From: Amphimedon queenslandica
Lineage: Eukaryota > Porifera > Demospongiae > Haplosclerida > Niphatidae
Direction of reading: 5' to 3'
Assembly (NCBI RefSeq): GCF_000090795.2
Contig: NW_003546448.1
Location: 62,001 to 126,000 of the forward strand
DNA: 64,000 nucleotides
The translations under genes and the position numbers were made by a program. Under the pieces are notes generated by a model. That model made no database searches. It was given only the letters and a program-made list of their open reading frames with translations, and was not told where the DNA came from. Shown in pieces: positions 24,075 through 36,026 of this stretch. The stretch's first letter is position 1. Every line of letters starts with the position of its first letter.

Positions 24075-25988
24075 ATGTTGAAGTTCCTTCTCCAGAGAAA
24101 AATCGCCCTACCTTCAACTGCTTTAAGATTGTGTGCTATAAACACAAGGAAATACTCTCAGAATGTCTTGAGGACGGGCTGTATCATGAGCAGACGAGAC
24201 CAGCAGTTGGAACACGGCCGGGGTCTTTATGTAATTTTCAGTTCTTCACGTTGTTACTCCCGCCCGAGCTCCCGCCGTATTCAATATGCGGAGAGGAAAA
24301 GTGAGAAGCGCAAGGCTGACAAAAAGAAGCAGGTTATTCTTATAGATCAAGATGGAAATAATATAGGCTCAATGACATTAGATGTAGCAACTCAACTTAC
24401 TGAAGCACAAGGCATGGAATTGGTTACTGTAAGTACTTAGTATTATTGTTAGGGTTTCACACAGGATTTTGACATCGTGCTCATGCAGATACTTGTCATT
24501 GGATTTTTAAGTTGCTCGAAAATTTGAAAAAATATCATAATACTCTACAAAGTTTTTTTCAAAAATTGCTAAAAGAGAATTCTCCATTTTTATAACTTAT
24601 ATATACATAATGCATGTTTTTACGAATTTTTAAATTCACTCAAAAATCAGGCCAAAGTCCCTGTACTATAGTACAGGGACTCAGGTCAAATTTTGCCAAA
24701 AATGACTAAAAGAGAATCATCCATTTTTATAATTTTTACTGATACCTATACATGTTTTTATGTTGTGTAGCAAGTTTGAGCTGATTCCGATCAAAATTGT
24801 ATTTTTTATGAATTTTTAAAGTTACTCAAAAATCGAGCGAAAATCCCCGTACTATAGTACAGAGTTTTTTTGCCAAATTTTGCCAAAAATCACTAGGAGA
24901 GAATTTCCATATTTATAATTTTTTTCTGATACGTATACATGTTCTTATGTTGTGTAGCAAGTTTCAGCTGATTCCAATCAAAATTGTATTTTTTATGAAT
25001 TTTTTAAAGTTACTCAAAAATCGAGCCAAAATCCCTGTACTATAGTACAGAGTTTTTTTGCCAAATTTTGCCAAAAATCACTAGGAGAGAATTTCCATTT
25101 TTATAATTTTTTTCTGATACATATACATGTTCTTATGTTGTGTAGCAAGTTTCAGCTCATTCCAATCAAAATTGGATTTTTTATGAATTTTTTTTAAAGT
25201 TGCTCAAAAATTGAGCCAAAGTCATACTATATACATGTATAGTAGAGAAACTATTGCCAAAGAGAGAATTCTCCAATTTCAAATTTTAAAAATACATATA
25301 CATACGCATGTATTCTTATTTTGTGTAGCGAGTTTGATTCTGATTTGGGAAGGGAGAAAAAATTGTGTTACTTAATGGTCAATGGTTATGTAATGGTGTA
25401 TTTAGTACTAATAATAGGAGTTTTAAATTTAGCAAATTGACTCTAAGAGGCTTGGCAGTGTGAAAGTTTGACCATGTGCATGCTGCTACAGAGCTAAATT
25501 TTGGTGAATGGGCCCCAATTCATCAAAATTTTATTTCATTAAATTTTCTAGCTATATGGATCTATTGTACTATTTTTTAATAGGTAAAGAAAGGTAAAGG
25601 ACAGGAGGTGACAGTGTGTCGTATGATGTCAAAAAAGGACATATACGATAAGAATAAGAAACTAAAAGAACAGAACAAGAAGGATCCAAAAAGTGTTACA
25701 AAAGATATAAAATTCACCATTGGAATATCACCGCACGATATAGAAAACAAAGTCAGCCAGATTCAAAATATCCTTGAAAGGAGGAACAATGTTAAAATAT
25801 GGATACAAACAAAACTGAGAAGTCGTCAGTGGGAGATTGATGAAATGAGGGAAGCAGAACAGAAAAGGCAAATGGATTTACTGGATTCAATACTTGCAAG
25901 TATCAAAGATACAGGTGTTCCTATGGGTGATAGGAAATGGTCTAAAAAGGACCTGCTCTTAACTGTCAGATCAACTGTAAAAATATAA
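24075..25988 (+). CDS. MTIF3: Mitochondrial translation initiation factor 3, 2 exons
   Basis: Exons 24075-24428 and 25584-25988 (phase 0), 252 residues; human MTIF3 is 278. The factor keeps mitoribosomal subunits apart and checks the start codon. The N-terminus (MLKFLLQRKIALPSTALRLC) is basic and amphipathic, as expected for a mitochondrial targeting peptide. The IF3 N-domain covers about 85-150 (VILIDQDGNNIGSMTLDVAT, a strongly conserved opening). The IF3 C-domain covers about 155-235 (IKFTIGISPHDIENKVSQIQ). The sole intron is 1155 bp and almost entirely occupied by a satellite array. The gene is head-to-head with the phosphatase-like gene and converges with the minus-strand receptor gene, 96 bp between stop codons. 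Confidence 0.92.
24450..25345 (+). repeat. Expanded hAT-like MITE / satellite array, ~4-5 units (subfamily B)
   Basis: It begins with the family 5' segment (CACAGGATTTTGACATCGTG, TGCTCATGCAG). It then repeats a ~175-180-bp unit containing TGTACTATAGTACAG, GAGAATTCTCCATTTTTA, TATACATGTTCTTATGTTGT and CAAGTTTGAGCTGATTCC. Neighbouring units at about 24830 and 25010 are nearly identical, which suggests recent unequal expansion. It fills the MTIF3 intron. Confidence 0.88.
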
Positions 25989-26084
25989 TATGCAAATTTA
26001 TTTTAATTAATTATTTATAAATGTATTGTATTATACAACTGATGATGATGATGATGATGATTGATTAGCCATTAGTGAATGGTT

Positions 26085-27670
26085 CTAGTATAAAGATGAT
26101 GTTGGCGTCACTATACTGTTAGGGGATACTCTTCTCGCTTCTTCATCAAGTTTATCGCTACTGAGAACCAGCGATCTTTCTTCTGCATTAATGTGAATGG
26201 TGTGCTTGCACTTCTTCAAGCATCTAGGCAAAAACTTGTCCCTGACGCTGCTAGTAAGAAACACAAAGATCAACCCGTTTGCCAGACCTTGCCCAGAGTC
26301 ACCGATTCCCTATGGAAATCAAACAATGATATCACTTCTGCCAATTTGATTGTATGTAATGATAACATACCATTATAGCGGGAAATTTTGGACTTTGGAG
26401 GGAGTAAAAATTGGTGAATTGTTAAATTATGGTGATTGGCAGATTTTAATTGGGAAATTTGTGGCCACGTGGCATTTAGCATGCATTATAATGGCTCAAA
26501 ATGGCAGGTTTTTATTTTGGCGAATGGCTATCAAAACGCCAATTCGCCAAATTTAATTCCCTCCCAAATTTCCTGCTACACGGTATCCTCCCTTTTGCTC
26601 TGCAATATATTTTATAGTAAATGTGAACATGCTTTTTCATGTTGTTTGATGTAGGACGATCAAAAACTCTAGCCAAGCAATAATATCAAAACTTACAGAC
26701 ATTATAATAAGAAACATGGACACCCAATGGGGTAGAGAGTCAGGATCCACACCACAATAAACAAACACAATGTTAACTATACAACTCCATATCCTGAGTA
26801 GAAGAAAAGCTATGGGGATGAGAAAGAGCTTGAAATTGAGAAACTCTAGAGCTTTCTTCCAAAAGGCTTTGGAGCCAATGAGTTGTATGGCACCCTTGAA
26901 CTATAGAATAAAAAGACAAAACTGTGTATTGAATAGGAAGTACAATGGTCATTGTGCAATTATGACAAAGGCATCAATTATATGTATTAGGTTACCTCAA
27001 TATTCATTTGTAGTATCAAAATAGGATATACGACGGCACAAATGAAAAATGTTAAATATATCCAGAGATCGTATCCAAAGACAGCTGCCATAAAGTCAAC
27101 ATTCTTGTTTCCAGGTGAAATTATGATTATGCTGCACCAGCCAGAAGAGTTGTACGGCGAATGGCCAAGACGATTGGTGAGGATAAGCCAAATTGATAGA
27201 CCTATTCCTAAACCATAGCACAGTACATAGCATGCTGGCAAACAGAGTCTCATCTTTTTTGTACTCTTCAAGTTTAGAAAGACCAGACTATACATGTATA
27301 CTGCCAGTGAGGTTGTCCAAAACACAGAACAATAGGTAGTAAGCAATGCAATGAATGCTTGAGTCTTGCATAAAGAGTCCATTGCATGTGTACCAGTCAG
27401 TACTGTCCCATTATTCATGTCCTTGTAATACTGATCAAAGTTGATTATCGCCCCAAAGAAGTTAGCAGCACCAATTCCAAAGTCCATCAGTGATAGATTG
27501 ACCAGTATTTGTCTAGCTTGGCTCCTGAGAGACTTAAAGCACACATAAGAAAGGATGACAAAGATAGCTCCTATCATGGACAGGCTACAAACTATCATGA
27601 CTGTTGTTCTAACCAAAAGGTGCTTCTCTGATGGAAAGGAAGCAGGTCCAACATCACTGCCATTCACCAT
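26085..27670 (-). CDS. GPR157-like seven-transmembrane receptor A, 3 exons
   Basis: Minus-strand exons 27670-26996, 26900-26697 and 26309-26085, all phase 0, giving 367 residues. The fold is that of GPR157 and the cAMP-receptor-like GPCRs. TM1 contains MIVCSLSMIGAIFVILSY, then SLRSQARQILVNLSLMDFG (TM2), SVFWTTSLAVYMYSLVFL (TM3), CYVLCYGLGIGLSIWLIL (TM4), WIYLTFFICAVVYPILIL (TM5), LIPIAFLLLRIWSCIVNI (TM6) and GIGDSGQGLANGLIFVFL (TM7), the last closely matching the GPR157 motif HGIGNTFQGGANC. The cytoplasmic tail is 50-60 residues. GPR157 couples to Gq in vertebrate radial glia; coupling and ligand here are unknown. It is a duplicate of the divergent neighbour, with identical intron positions. 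Confidence 0.9.
26370..26583. mobile_element. TA-flanked MITE (CCATTATAGCGGGAAATTT ends)
   Basis: Left CCATTATAGCGGGAAATTT and right AAATTTCCTGCTACACGG are inverted repeats bounded by TA on both sides (26368-26369 and 26584-26585). It is 214 bp, inside intron 2 of GPR157-like receptor A. Its ends resemble the elements at 40700 and 50975. Confidence 0.72.
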
Positions 27671-27796
27671 TGTCTGCCAAAGCGAATAAAATTATTATTT
27701 ACGAGCGCTAAAGACACGCCCAATAAATCTAATCATTATCATAATTTTTATCATACGGTAAAAGAATCCGCCTTGAAATCTACATAACAGGCCACC
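27671..27796. promoter_or_regulatory. 126-bp divergent promoter between receptor paralogues
   Basis: The two duplicated receptor genes point away from each other with only 126 bp between start codons. The segment contains GACACGCCC (about 27713-27721) and AT-rich sequence. Shared control of the pair is inferred from spacing only. Confidence 0.6.
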
Positions 27797-29114
27797 ATGG
27801 ATGATTCCTTGTTGTCGAACGAAACCAACTCTTTCTCCGATAAAAAGCTTGCTGTTAGAGTAGTAGTGGGTGCTACTTGTGTACTATCAATGCTAGGAGC
27901 AGTTTCAATTCTCCTCTCTTATGCTTGCATCAAAAGTCTCAAATCTCAAGGTAGAACAATCCTCTTGAATCTGAGTCTCATGGACTTTGGAGTTGGACTC
28001 TTTAATTTCTTGGGAGCTGTTATCAATTTTAATCAGTACTACACATATTATGATCCAAAAACAGGACTGGTAACGGCGGACTCACACCCTACAGTTGAAA
28101 AGATTTGCATATCTCAAGCATTTTTAGCACATTTCTGCACAGGAGCTTCTGTACTGTGGACAGCTTGGTTGGCTGTGTACATGTACATGCTGGTTTTTCA
28201 GGTCTACTTTGGAAGTAAAAAGTTCCTCTCGGTAGGTTATGCTATATGTTATGGATTGCCTCTTGGCATGTCAGTGTGGTTACTGATGACAGATAGGTTA
28301 GGATATTCCATATACAATGAAGCAGCCTGGTGTGGGCTGATTGTGAGCAATAGTACAGCTCTTACTGGATTACCTGATTACTTTGCTATTACAATTGGAT
28401 ATGACATCTGGATTTATTTGACTATTATCCTTACTGCTACTATATACCCAGTACTATTCACATACCTGCACATTGAGGTTAGTATCTATTATGACAGCTA
28501 TTCTATACTTTCATCATGTGATTGTAGTATTGTGTTTATATACCTTATCAAAAAAATAAATTTTAAGACGGGTGGTATTTTGGGACACAGCCAGTAATCT
28601 CATATTTTCCAATGCATAGTATGGTCAAGCTCGTAAGCTGGTTGGTGGCATTCAATACTGGAGAGAAGCACTTGTTTTCCTTGATGTCAAGCTAATTGCA
28701 ATTCCCATTGCTTTTGTGATACTCAGGATGTGGACTGCTATTCTCAATATTCTCATAATATATGCAATGATACCACCAGACAATATACCTACATCCATCT
28801 CAACTGCATTGATATACCTATCAGTAAGTGGATATATAATAGGTCTCCATTACAGAAATTCATTTTGATTTATGCTAATATATTAGGGTATAGGAGACTC
28901 TGGTCAAGGCTTTGTTAACGGATTGCTGTTTGTTTTTTTGACTCGAGAGGTAAGAAAAAGACTTTTCTGCAAAAGAAGACACAAACAAGAAGACAAAAGA
29001 CAACTTTTGACTTCAGAGAATCAGAGGATTCATGGGAATGTTAGATGCAATGAAAGACAACGCACCTATTCACCTAGTGAATCACTACGTGTAGAAAGTG
29101 ATGTTGACGGTTAA
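27797..29114 (+). CDS. GPR157-like seven-transmembrane receptor B, 3 exons
   Basis: Exons 27797-28477, 28620-28823 and 28887-29114, all phase 0, giving 370 residues. The domain order is the same as receptor A: N-terminal NETNSFSDKK, TM1 VVGATCVLSMLGAVSILL, TM2 GRTILLNLSLMDFGVGLF, TM3 ASVLWTAWLAVYMYMLVF, TM5 IYLTIILTATIYPVLF, TM6 LIAIPIAFVILRMWTAI, and TM7 GIGDSGQGFVNGLLFVFL. The tail is basic (KRRHKQEDKRQ) and serine-rich. Exon 2 is 204 bp in both paralogues and exon 3 begins with the same GIGDSGQG, so the pair arose by inverted duplication. It converges with the PIX gene, 197 bp between stop codons. Confidence 0.9.
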
Positions 29115-29311
29115 TGAAAATGCTTTCATGTTACAATCATGTGTATTGGTGTGTATTGTTGTATTTTTGCTGTCACAAACTAACTCAATTTTATTATTGC
29201 TATTAAAAAAAATATGGCACTTAAAAAGGTTTAAAAAACTGAAAAAATAATAAAAGGTCTATAACAGTTTTAAAAAACAAATCTAAAAAAAATCAATAAA
29301 AGATTGGTGAT

Positions 29312-32300
29312 TCACACGTTGTCGTATTGCTCAGATGCAAGAGCTGGCAACAACTCCTTTAGTTTTAGTTCTAGCTTCATCCTAGCATCAACCTCGGTTG
29401 ACAAAGAATTCCTCAATTTGTCAATTTCCTGTAACAAGATAATAGCTAGTACTTTACATGCCAGGAAGTGTATGTCTACTTACACCGGTCAGCCATGTGA
29501 CTTGAGTTTCCAGCTCATTGACCATATCAGCATTTACTCTATAAAGAATGTGATAACAACAATTATGCCACTATTCACTCAAACCTGTTGACTTCTTTCA
29601 ATTTAACCGGAGAAGTTGTAGCTATTGAAAATTAAAGAAATTTTACCATGGGCTGCCACACACACACGTACATTAATAAGGATGCATTTAAAAACAGGAC
29701 ACAAGCACTTATAACAAACACAACAAATAAAATAATAAACAACGCGACAACATCACAGACCAGTGGCTTATACGACTAACGAACGTCCTTCAAAAGGAAA
29801 TTATTATTAATCAAAAATGATATTGCCATTTCTTAAGTGGATGCATTTTAATGTACAAAAAATGTTTATCTCTGTCTCTCTATCTCAAATCTCTTCCTTG
29901 CTAATGGTTCTTGGTACTCAAGTTATGATGGGAGTCAAAGCTTCCAGACCGCTTTCGACTCATGCCCCTTTTCTCAGTTTTTGGAGAAGGAGAGCGTATA
30001 AGTGAAGACGATATCCTCCCCCCGCCAGGTATGCCAGAGAGAGTGTTAGTTCTCTTGTGGACCACCTCGTGATGAACAGTGTCATAGTTTCCATCATCGG
30101 AAGGAGATGGAGGAAGTGGCAGAGGCAACCGTGACTTCGATGGGGATACAGGAAGAAGAGAATGTCTAACTGGAAGGCTGTGCTGATCAGCTATAATAAT
30201 GATAGCATCAAATGACATAGAGAGAGGGAGAGGGAAAGAAATGACAAGAAAAAAGAGTAAACCTTAATGCACAAAGAAAACCAGAGGTGTACTACTGGGC
30301 AACTTTAAAAATCAACTAATGTGTAAATGTCCTAGTTTGGCCAATTAATATTCATATTTGAAACTCATTTTCAATGAAACAAATTGATATTTGGCCCTAT
30401 CCCAGCATACGTACATGTACATATCCATGCATGAACAAAGCCCAGTAATAGTGTAATACTGATATTGTAATAGTAATAATTATTATTGTATTATTGTAAT
30501 TGGTATACATGTACGTGTACATTAGGTAGAGGTTTGTACTCACCGCACAGGATTGTAGTGTAGTGCGAGGAAATGGCCACCAGGAACAATGTTTATTATG
30601 AATCATACATTATTAATGCATAGAGTAAATGCGAGAGTACAGGCCAGTATACACCTCTGGCCGTTAGGTCATGTGATGTTGTCACGTGATGCATTAGTTT
30701 TATAAAATACACTTACGTATCAATGCACGTGACTTTCCCGAAGCACAGTAAGCTTCTATGACCTTTAAAATGCCAGCATCGCTTGCTTTATCTATAAAAA
30801 CTTGCTATGAAATTTCATATGAGAGATAATGGTAATCTGCTGTACATGTAGACTTTACAGTGCACGCATTATTATTTATTTTAAAGACTATTTTTTAACT
30901 GTGCATATACAAAGTATAGTAAATGTACCTTGTTGGTCCAGTCCTAGAGAAGAAGGTTTGAGTGCAAAAGGACTATTGAGTGGATCTTCAATTGATTTAG
31001 AGCGACCAGAAAAGGCAAGCTCTAATAAGTCAATAATGATAATAATACACATGTAAGTGATTAATATAACAAAAAGCAACTGACTCTTTTTAGAGGCAGG
31101 ATAAATGAATTTCTTTCCAGCTTTAGGGCTCTTTAGATCTCTCTGTATTATACATACGAATAAAATACAGGAGCTTATAACAACATGACTGATATCTCAC
31201 CTCTCGTAGACACAAAAGCTGTTGAGTTTTAAGAGGCTGTGCCGGCCGGAGTGACATGAACCCCCAGTGATGCTGTCTCATGATGGGGACTGACGTCTTT
31301 CGAAGGAGCCTAGGTATGTAGCCTGCCTTTATTGTTGAGGAACGAGACGATAAAGATATCTTTGACGCAGTTACTGACATTGTACGGTGAGGAGCCTAAC
31401 ACACAAGTAGGAAATGATCGGATAAAATAAAAGAACACAAAGCCTGATTGTGGCTCACCCGTGAGCTGCTAGCATTTTGTGGGTTTATAGACTCAATCAA
31501 AGTGTTCTGGTCTTTTTCAGAAAGGAGAGAGGAGTGAAGGGTCCTTTTACCAGAGGATATCTCAACCGGATAGGGCCAAGAAGGAGAGTGCTGGCCTTTC
31601 TTGATCATAACAGCAGAGAGGTTAAAGTTACACTGTAAGTAAGAAAATAAGTAAGAAATAGATTAAATTGGGATTATGAATATTTATGTATTCAGCTAGG
31701 CCTTACTCTCATTTCATAGCCACTTAAACTGGCACCAATACCAAGCACAATAAACTTATCAGGAAAGACAAGATAGTAATGCTCTTCAACCTCCTACACA
31801 ACAACAACAAGTGTGCCTAAAGGTAAACTAAAAATACAAGGACTCACTTCAGCATTGATTGCTTGATTCCCTTGTATGATACAGTAACACTGGCCTAGTT
31901 CCATTAGGTTCTAGTGAACATTTAATTATTTATTAGCATGTTTTTTATTGTACTAACATGTCCATTGTATCCTTGAACAGGACTAGACAACATATCAAAC
32001 TNNNNNNNNNNTATTTACTTATTTATTAGCATGTTTATTATTGTACTAACATGTCCATTGTATCCTTGAACAGGACTAGACAACATATCAAACTCTGCTT
32101 CTTTCTTTTTTCTTATGTCTTGCGTACGAGCCTTTATTTTTATAATAAAAAGTCTTTCTTATCACGGGTACTAATACTCACTGATATAGCAGTATAGACT
32201 TCAATAGCTTCTTTTACAGCATCGGCATCACTGTGTTCATCCTATTAGTAAAACATACTGCACTGATCTACTGCACACACGAATAGCTTACACCAAGGCT

Positions 32301-35300
32301 TCTTTGAATTTCTTTCAATAGAGCAGGATACTTCTCAAGTCTCTTAAATGGCTAAAGAAATACAATATAGTAATTTTAGATTAGGTAATGCTCTTGAGTA
32401 TCTAATCTTGGTTGGAATCAGCTCATACAATATAAGTACATGTATATGTATCATATAAAATTAAAAAAAAGAAGAATTCTCTGACAAAGGCAATGCACTT
32501 ATTACATGCATGATTTCTGGCTCCATTTTAAAAAATCGAAACTTGATCGGAATCAGTTGAAACTTTTTACACAACATAAGTAGATATATATACATGTAAA
32601 TCAGAAATAATAATAAAAATTGAGAATTCTCTCAATTTCATTTTTGACAAAATTTGGCCAAAGAACATGTACAGTTACTGTATAGTATCCACTAAGAAGT
32701 CTTGTGGGAACACTGTTTCTATTTCAAAAATGGCTTCAAAATCACTCAATTTTAATTACATTTTCTGATACATGTACATATACATGCTCTTGGGTTACAT
32801 AAAAAACCTCATGTACATGCAAGCATAAATAATCTATGGTCAAATGATATACAATATGCAATTATCGACTCACTTTACTCAAACTAGTTGTTAGTGTTAA
32901 AATCCCAGGACTGGCAGCACCTCTGGACTCCATGAACGAGGAGAGTTTATCTCTAAAATAAACAGGACAAGACAATAATAGTATATCTCTTATAAACTCA
33001 GAGACTAACGAGTTATCAGTCAGTACAGCAACTGCCTTAGGATGATTGGCACAGTAAGTAGAGTACAGGGACTCCAACTAGAAACGAAAAGTTAACATTA
33101 AGTGAGTCAAAATGATGTCAGTACTCATAACACAGTACCTCATCGGATGCTTTTAGGAAAATGGTCCCAATGTTTTGCTGATGCAAGGCCAAACGTGAGC
33201 AATCTTGAATGGTCCGGCAATAGTTCTGCTGCCACTTGTTGACTTCTGGGAGGTTACCAGTAAGAGTGGCTACTTCATTTGGAGGCAGACTACAATTTAT
33301 GAGTGATAGAAAAGGAGAAAAAAGGATTAAAATATTAATTTGGTAGATATGCATAGATTGTATCTACATGTAACGTACACGTTGGAGTTCTTCAATGGGG
33401 TCAGATAGGCAGAGAGAAGTGTCTATAAAATTAGATAAAAACAATTACTACACACCAATGAGAATATACTGACCTGAAGATCATTCGTATATGCTCTTTC
33501 TGTCTCTACAATATCATTCATTACCTGTACACAATGAGGAAATGACTTACGAACAGCACAATTATTATTATTATAAATATGCATACACAAAGAAATAAAC
33601 AGAGGTAATACATGCATGTACTAAGAGATACATACAGCTGATTTAAAATAAGAGTGATTGTTTATACAACAATTACCATATAGCATACAAGCATGTTGCA
33701 CTAAAAATGTCTTGGCAGTTACATGTGTATCTACATCACAGGCCAAATGGAATGTATGCATTATAGTAGCAATTTAGACACAAAAGGGACACAATTTGTA
33801 GACGCATTTATAATCTTGACAATGATTCCCACACATAATCATCTGATTGGTTGATGACTGTAGATGTACATGATGTGATGCATTAACTAAAACAACAAGA
33901 TCTGCTGCATCACTACATAGTAGCCCGTGACCTTATTTGGAGTTCAACAATCATTTGTAAACATGCCATACCATGTCATAGAACTGTTGCAAGCTATTCC
34001 TTTTATCAGGAGCAGTACCACTTGAACTTGTAAGAGAAGACAACACATCTATATAATGATAAGAAGAAGGAAAAGAGAGAAGAGAGAGAGAGAAAGAGAG
34101 AGAGAAAGAGAGAAAGAAAGAGAGAGAGAGAGAGAATGATCAAGAGAATACATTAGTCACAGTATCTTACCAGGAGGCACTTCTTCAACATAGTTCCCAG
34201 GGAACCATCCAACCTTCCCGTTACAGTATCCTTCCCACCAGCCTCCCTCTATAACTTTAGTTACTGTTATTATGTCGCCTTTATCGAAAACCAGCTGCAT
34301 AGCAATATAAAGGAGGAATAATCTATGACTCTAAATAAAGCCCACCTCGTCATCTCCTTCTCCCGTGAAGGCAAACTTTCCTCTCATTAACAGTTCTGGT
34401 GAATCTTGAGTGTCTCTACCTCCTCCCCCTCCTCCTCCTTTTCCTCCTTCTGTCTGCTGTTCTGAGTCAGACAACTGTAAATGATCAAAGTCCTCAGTAG
34501 CTCCCTCTACTTTACCTAATGGCTTAAGGCCCATGCCAATACCTACACAATGTACAACAATAAAATAAAAATAAGCTCAAATACATTATTTGTAGGGCAA
34601 TTATGTTCCAGTAATCACAGGGCAAGCTGCATTACTTTTAAATACACAAAAATGATGAAAGTGTTCAAATATGAAGAAAAGGTTTGGGAGTCAGATCCAA
34701 GAGCCAGTGATTTGATTTTATAAGTAACTGAAAGCATGTAGAGTTTATTCAGTGAAATAACAAATAATAAAAGTACATTCAAGAGTACACTATACATGTA
34801 TGTGCCTTTACCTTCAGCAATCCTGTATAATTCTTGAAGAGTTGAAAGAACTGGAGTGAAGTCACGCTTACTATCAGTCAGATCACCTAATCTAAATATC
34901 TTGAGAGAAAGGAGAGAGATAATAGACGTTAGCAACAACAAAAGCAAGAGAGAGAGGGAGAGAGAGAGAGAGAGAGAGAGAGTGAGAGAGTCTTACTTTA
35001 ACAACCCCCAGTCCATTACAAGCCTGAAGAAAGTGAAGTATATTGTCTTCAGTGGATGTAGAGTTACGGTCAGTCTTGATCTGAGATAAAAGACAATGGA
35101 AGCTCTTATAAACACAGAAAGAGTGCAATATTACAGCATATGAATCAATAGACACAACAGCCTACTATCTCACTATCACTGGAACTCCTTATATAAGAGA
35201 AAATGATTTGTACCATTAATTATTATAATCTACCACACCCTTGGCAATCGGCACATTATGCATTATTGGTATCATTATAGATCAAAAATTAGTAAGTTAT

Positions 35301-36026
35301 GGTTACTAGAGCATAAGTATAGTCTCCTTAAATGTAGAATGTTTTGTATTTTTATGCAGCAACTTTATTTTCATTACAATTTGGGGCATAATCATACAAA
35401 GGGACATTGTATATTTAAAATATAAACATAACGATAACAAACAATTGGCAAGGAACCAAGGTATAGTAATGCATCCAAGATCAATAAAGAAATCATTATG
35501 CAATGTACTGTAATCTTTCTTTAATGCAACATTGCTTGATCATTAACATATAAGGGTACGTGTACATATATGTACATGCATTTGCAAACATCATACATAA
35601 TTGTTGTGTTAGCGATTATGAGCTTTTAAAAACTAAAAGCATAACGACAAAGGCATCCAAACTAACCATGATTTTAAAATTATTATTATATAATTATGTG
35701 ATATTTCATAATGTGAGCGTAATTATGATGTTAATTGCTCTATAAACTTGTTGTGATCACAGGCACAATTTTAAAAAATATATAAAAATTGACCTCTCAA
35801 TCCTACACCCACTCAAATCCCCACTACAGACATAACATAAAGCAATCCGGGCTACCTCCTCTACACTGTTTGGGCGCATAACGTTCACCAACTGGCATAG
35901 GGCTACACCATCTCGCAGGGCGTCACGAAAAGACCCGTCGTAATCTGGAGGTCCTATATCAATCCCGAGCCCTTTCATCCACTGTTCGATCTGTCCCTCA
36001 TCTACTGTCTGCTTCCCTTTGGACAT
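29312..36026 (-). CDS. ARHGEF7: PIX family Rho GEF (ARHGEF6/7-like), complete, 25 exons
   Basis: Minus-strand exons: 36026-35856, 35080-34997, 34899-34812, 34542-34346, 34294-34171, 34048-33972, 33524-33474, 33422-33379, 33289-33139, 33077-33010, 32952-32874, 32351-32292, 32241-32182, 32131-32051, 31910-31848, 31793-31707, 31632-31459, 31395-31201, 31142-31085, 31021-30929, 30791-30717, 30190-29918, 29621-29585, 29538-29484, 29428-29312. They sum to 2562 nt, giving 853 residues. Domains: CH (1-115), SH3 (about 165-222, [17 protein letters not shown] and [20 protein letters not shown]), DH (about 248-420, [38 protein letters not shown]), PH (about 445-555), GIT-binding core ILKVIEAYC (about 674-682), and C-terminal coiled coil (about 797-845). 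PIX activates Rac1/Cdc42 and scaffolds PAK and GIT at adhesions. It ends in DNV, a possible class III PDZ ligand; vertebrate beta-PIX ends in TNL. Exon 22 (30190-29918) reads to its own stop if not spliced, and exon 21 can also join exon 23 in phase, so alternative C-termini are likely. Confidence 0.93.
31921..32093. other. Assembly gap (10 N) with duplicated flanks
   Basis: Ns at 32002-32011. The ~75 bases on the left (ending GACAACATATCAAACT) recur almost exactly on the right, including the 3' half of a PIX exon with its donor site. This is the usual signature of two overlapping contig ends that were not merged, so the left copy of the partial exon is probably an artefact. Confidence 0.85.
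32400..32830 (-). repeat. Satellite/MITE family fragment, mixed orientation
   Basis: 32400-32715 reads as reverse complement of subfamily B (AATTTGGCCAAAGAACATGT, GAATTCTC) and ends near TCTTGTGGGAACACTG, which resembles the family terminus. It is followed by a subfamily A piece (TTTTCTGATACATGTACATA). It is located in a PIX intron. Confidence 0.7.
34073..34135. repeat. (GA)n tract
   Basis: An imperfect GA/GAAA purine tract in a PIX intron next to the SH3-encoding exon. A second (GA)n tract lies at about 34949-34990 in another PIX intron. Confidence 0.95.

Noticed and set aside
23870-24145. Antisense frame reading MNSTSKFYSFNDRVWLVLLS upstream of MTIF3
   Set aside because: It overlaps the MTIF3 start and cannot join the next minus-strand exon in phase. 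The alternative frame starting at 23973 gives a signal peptide and a phase-correct junction.
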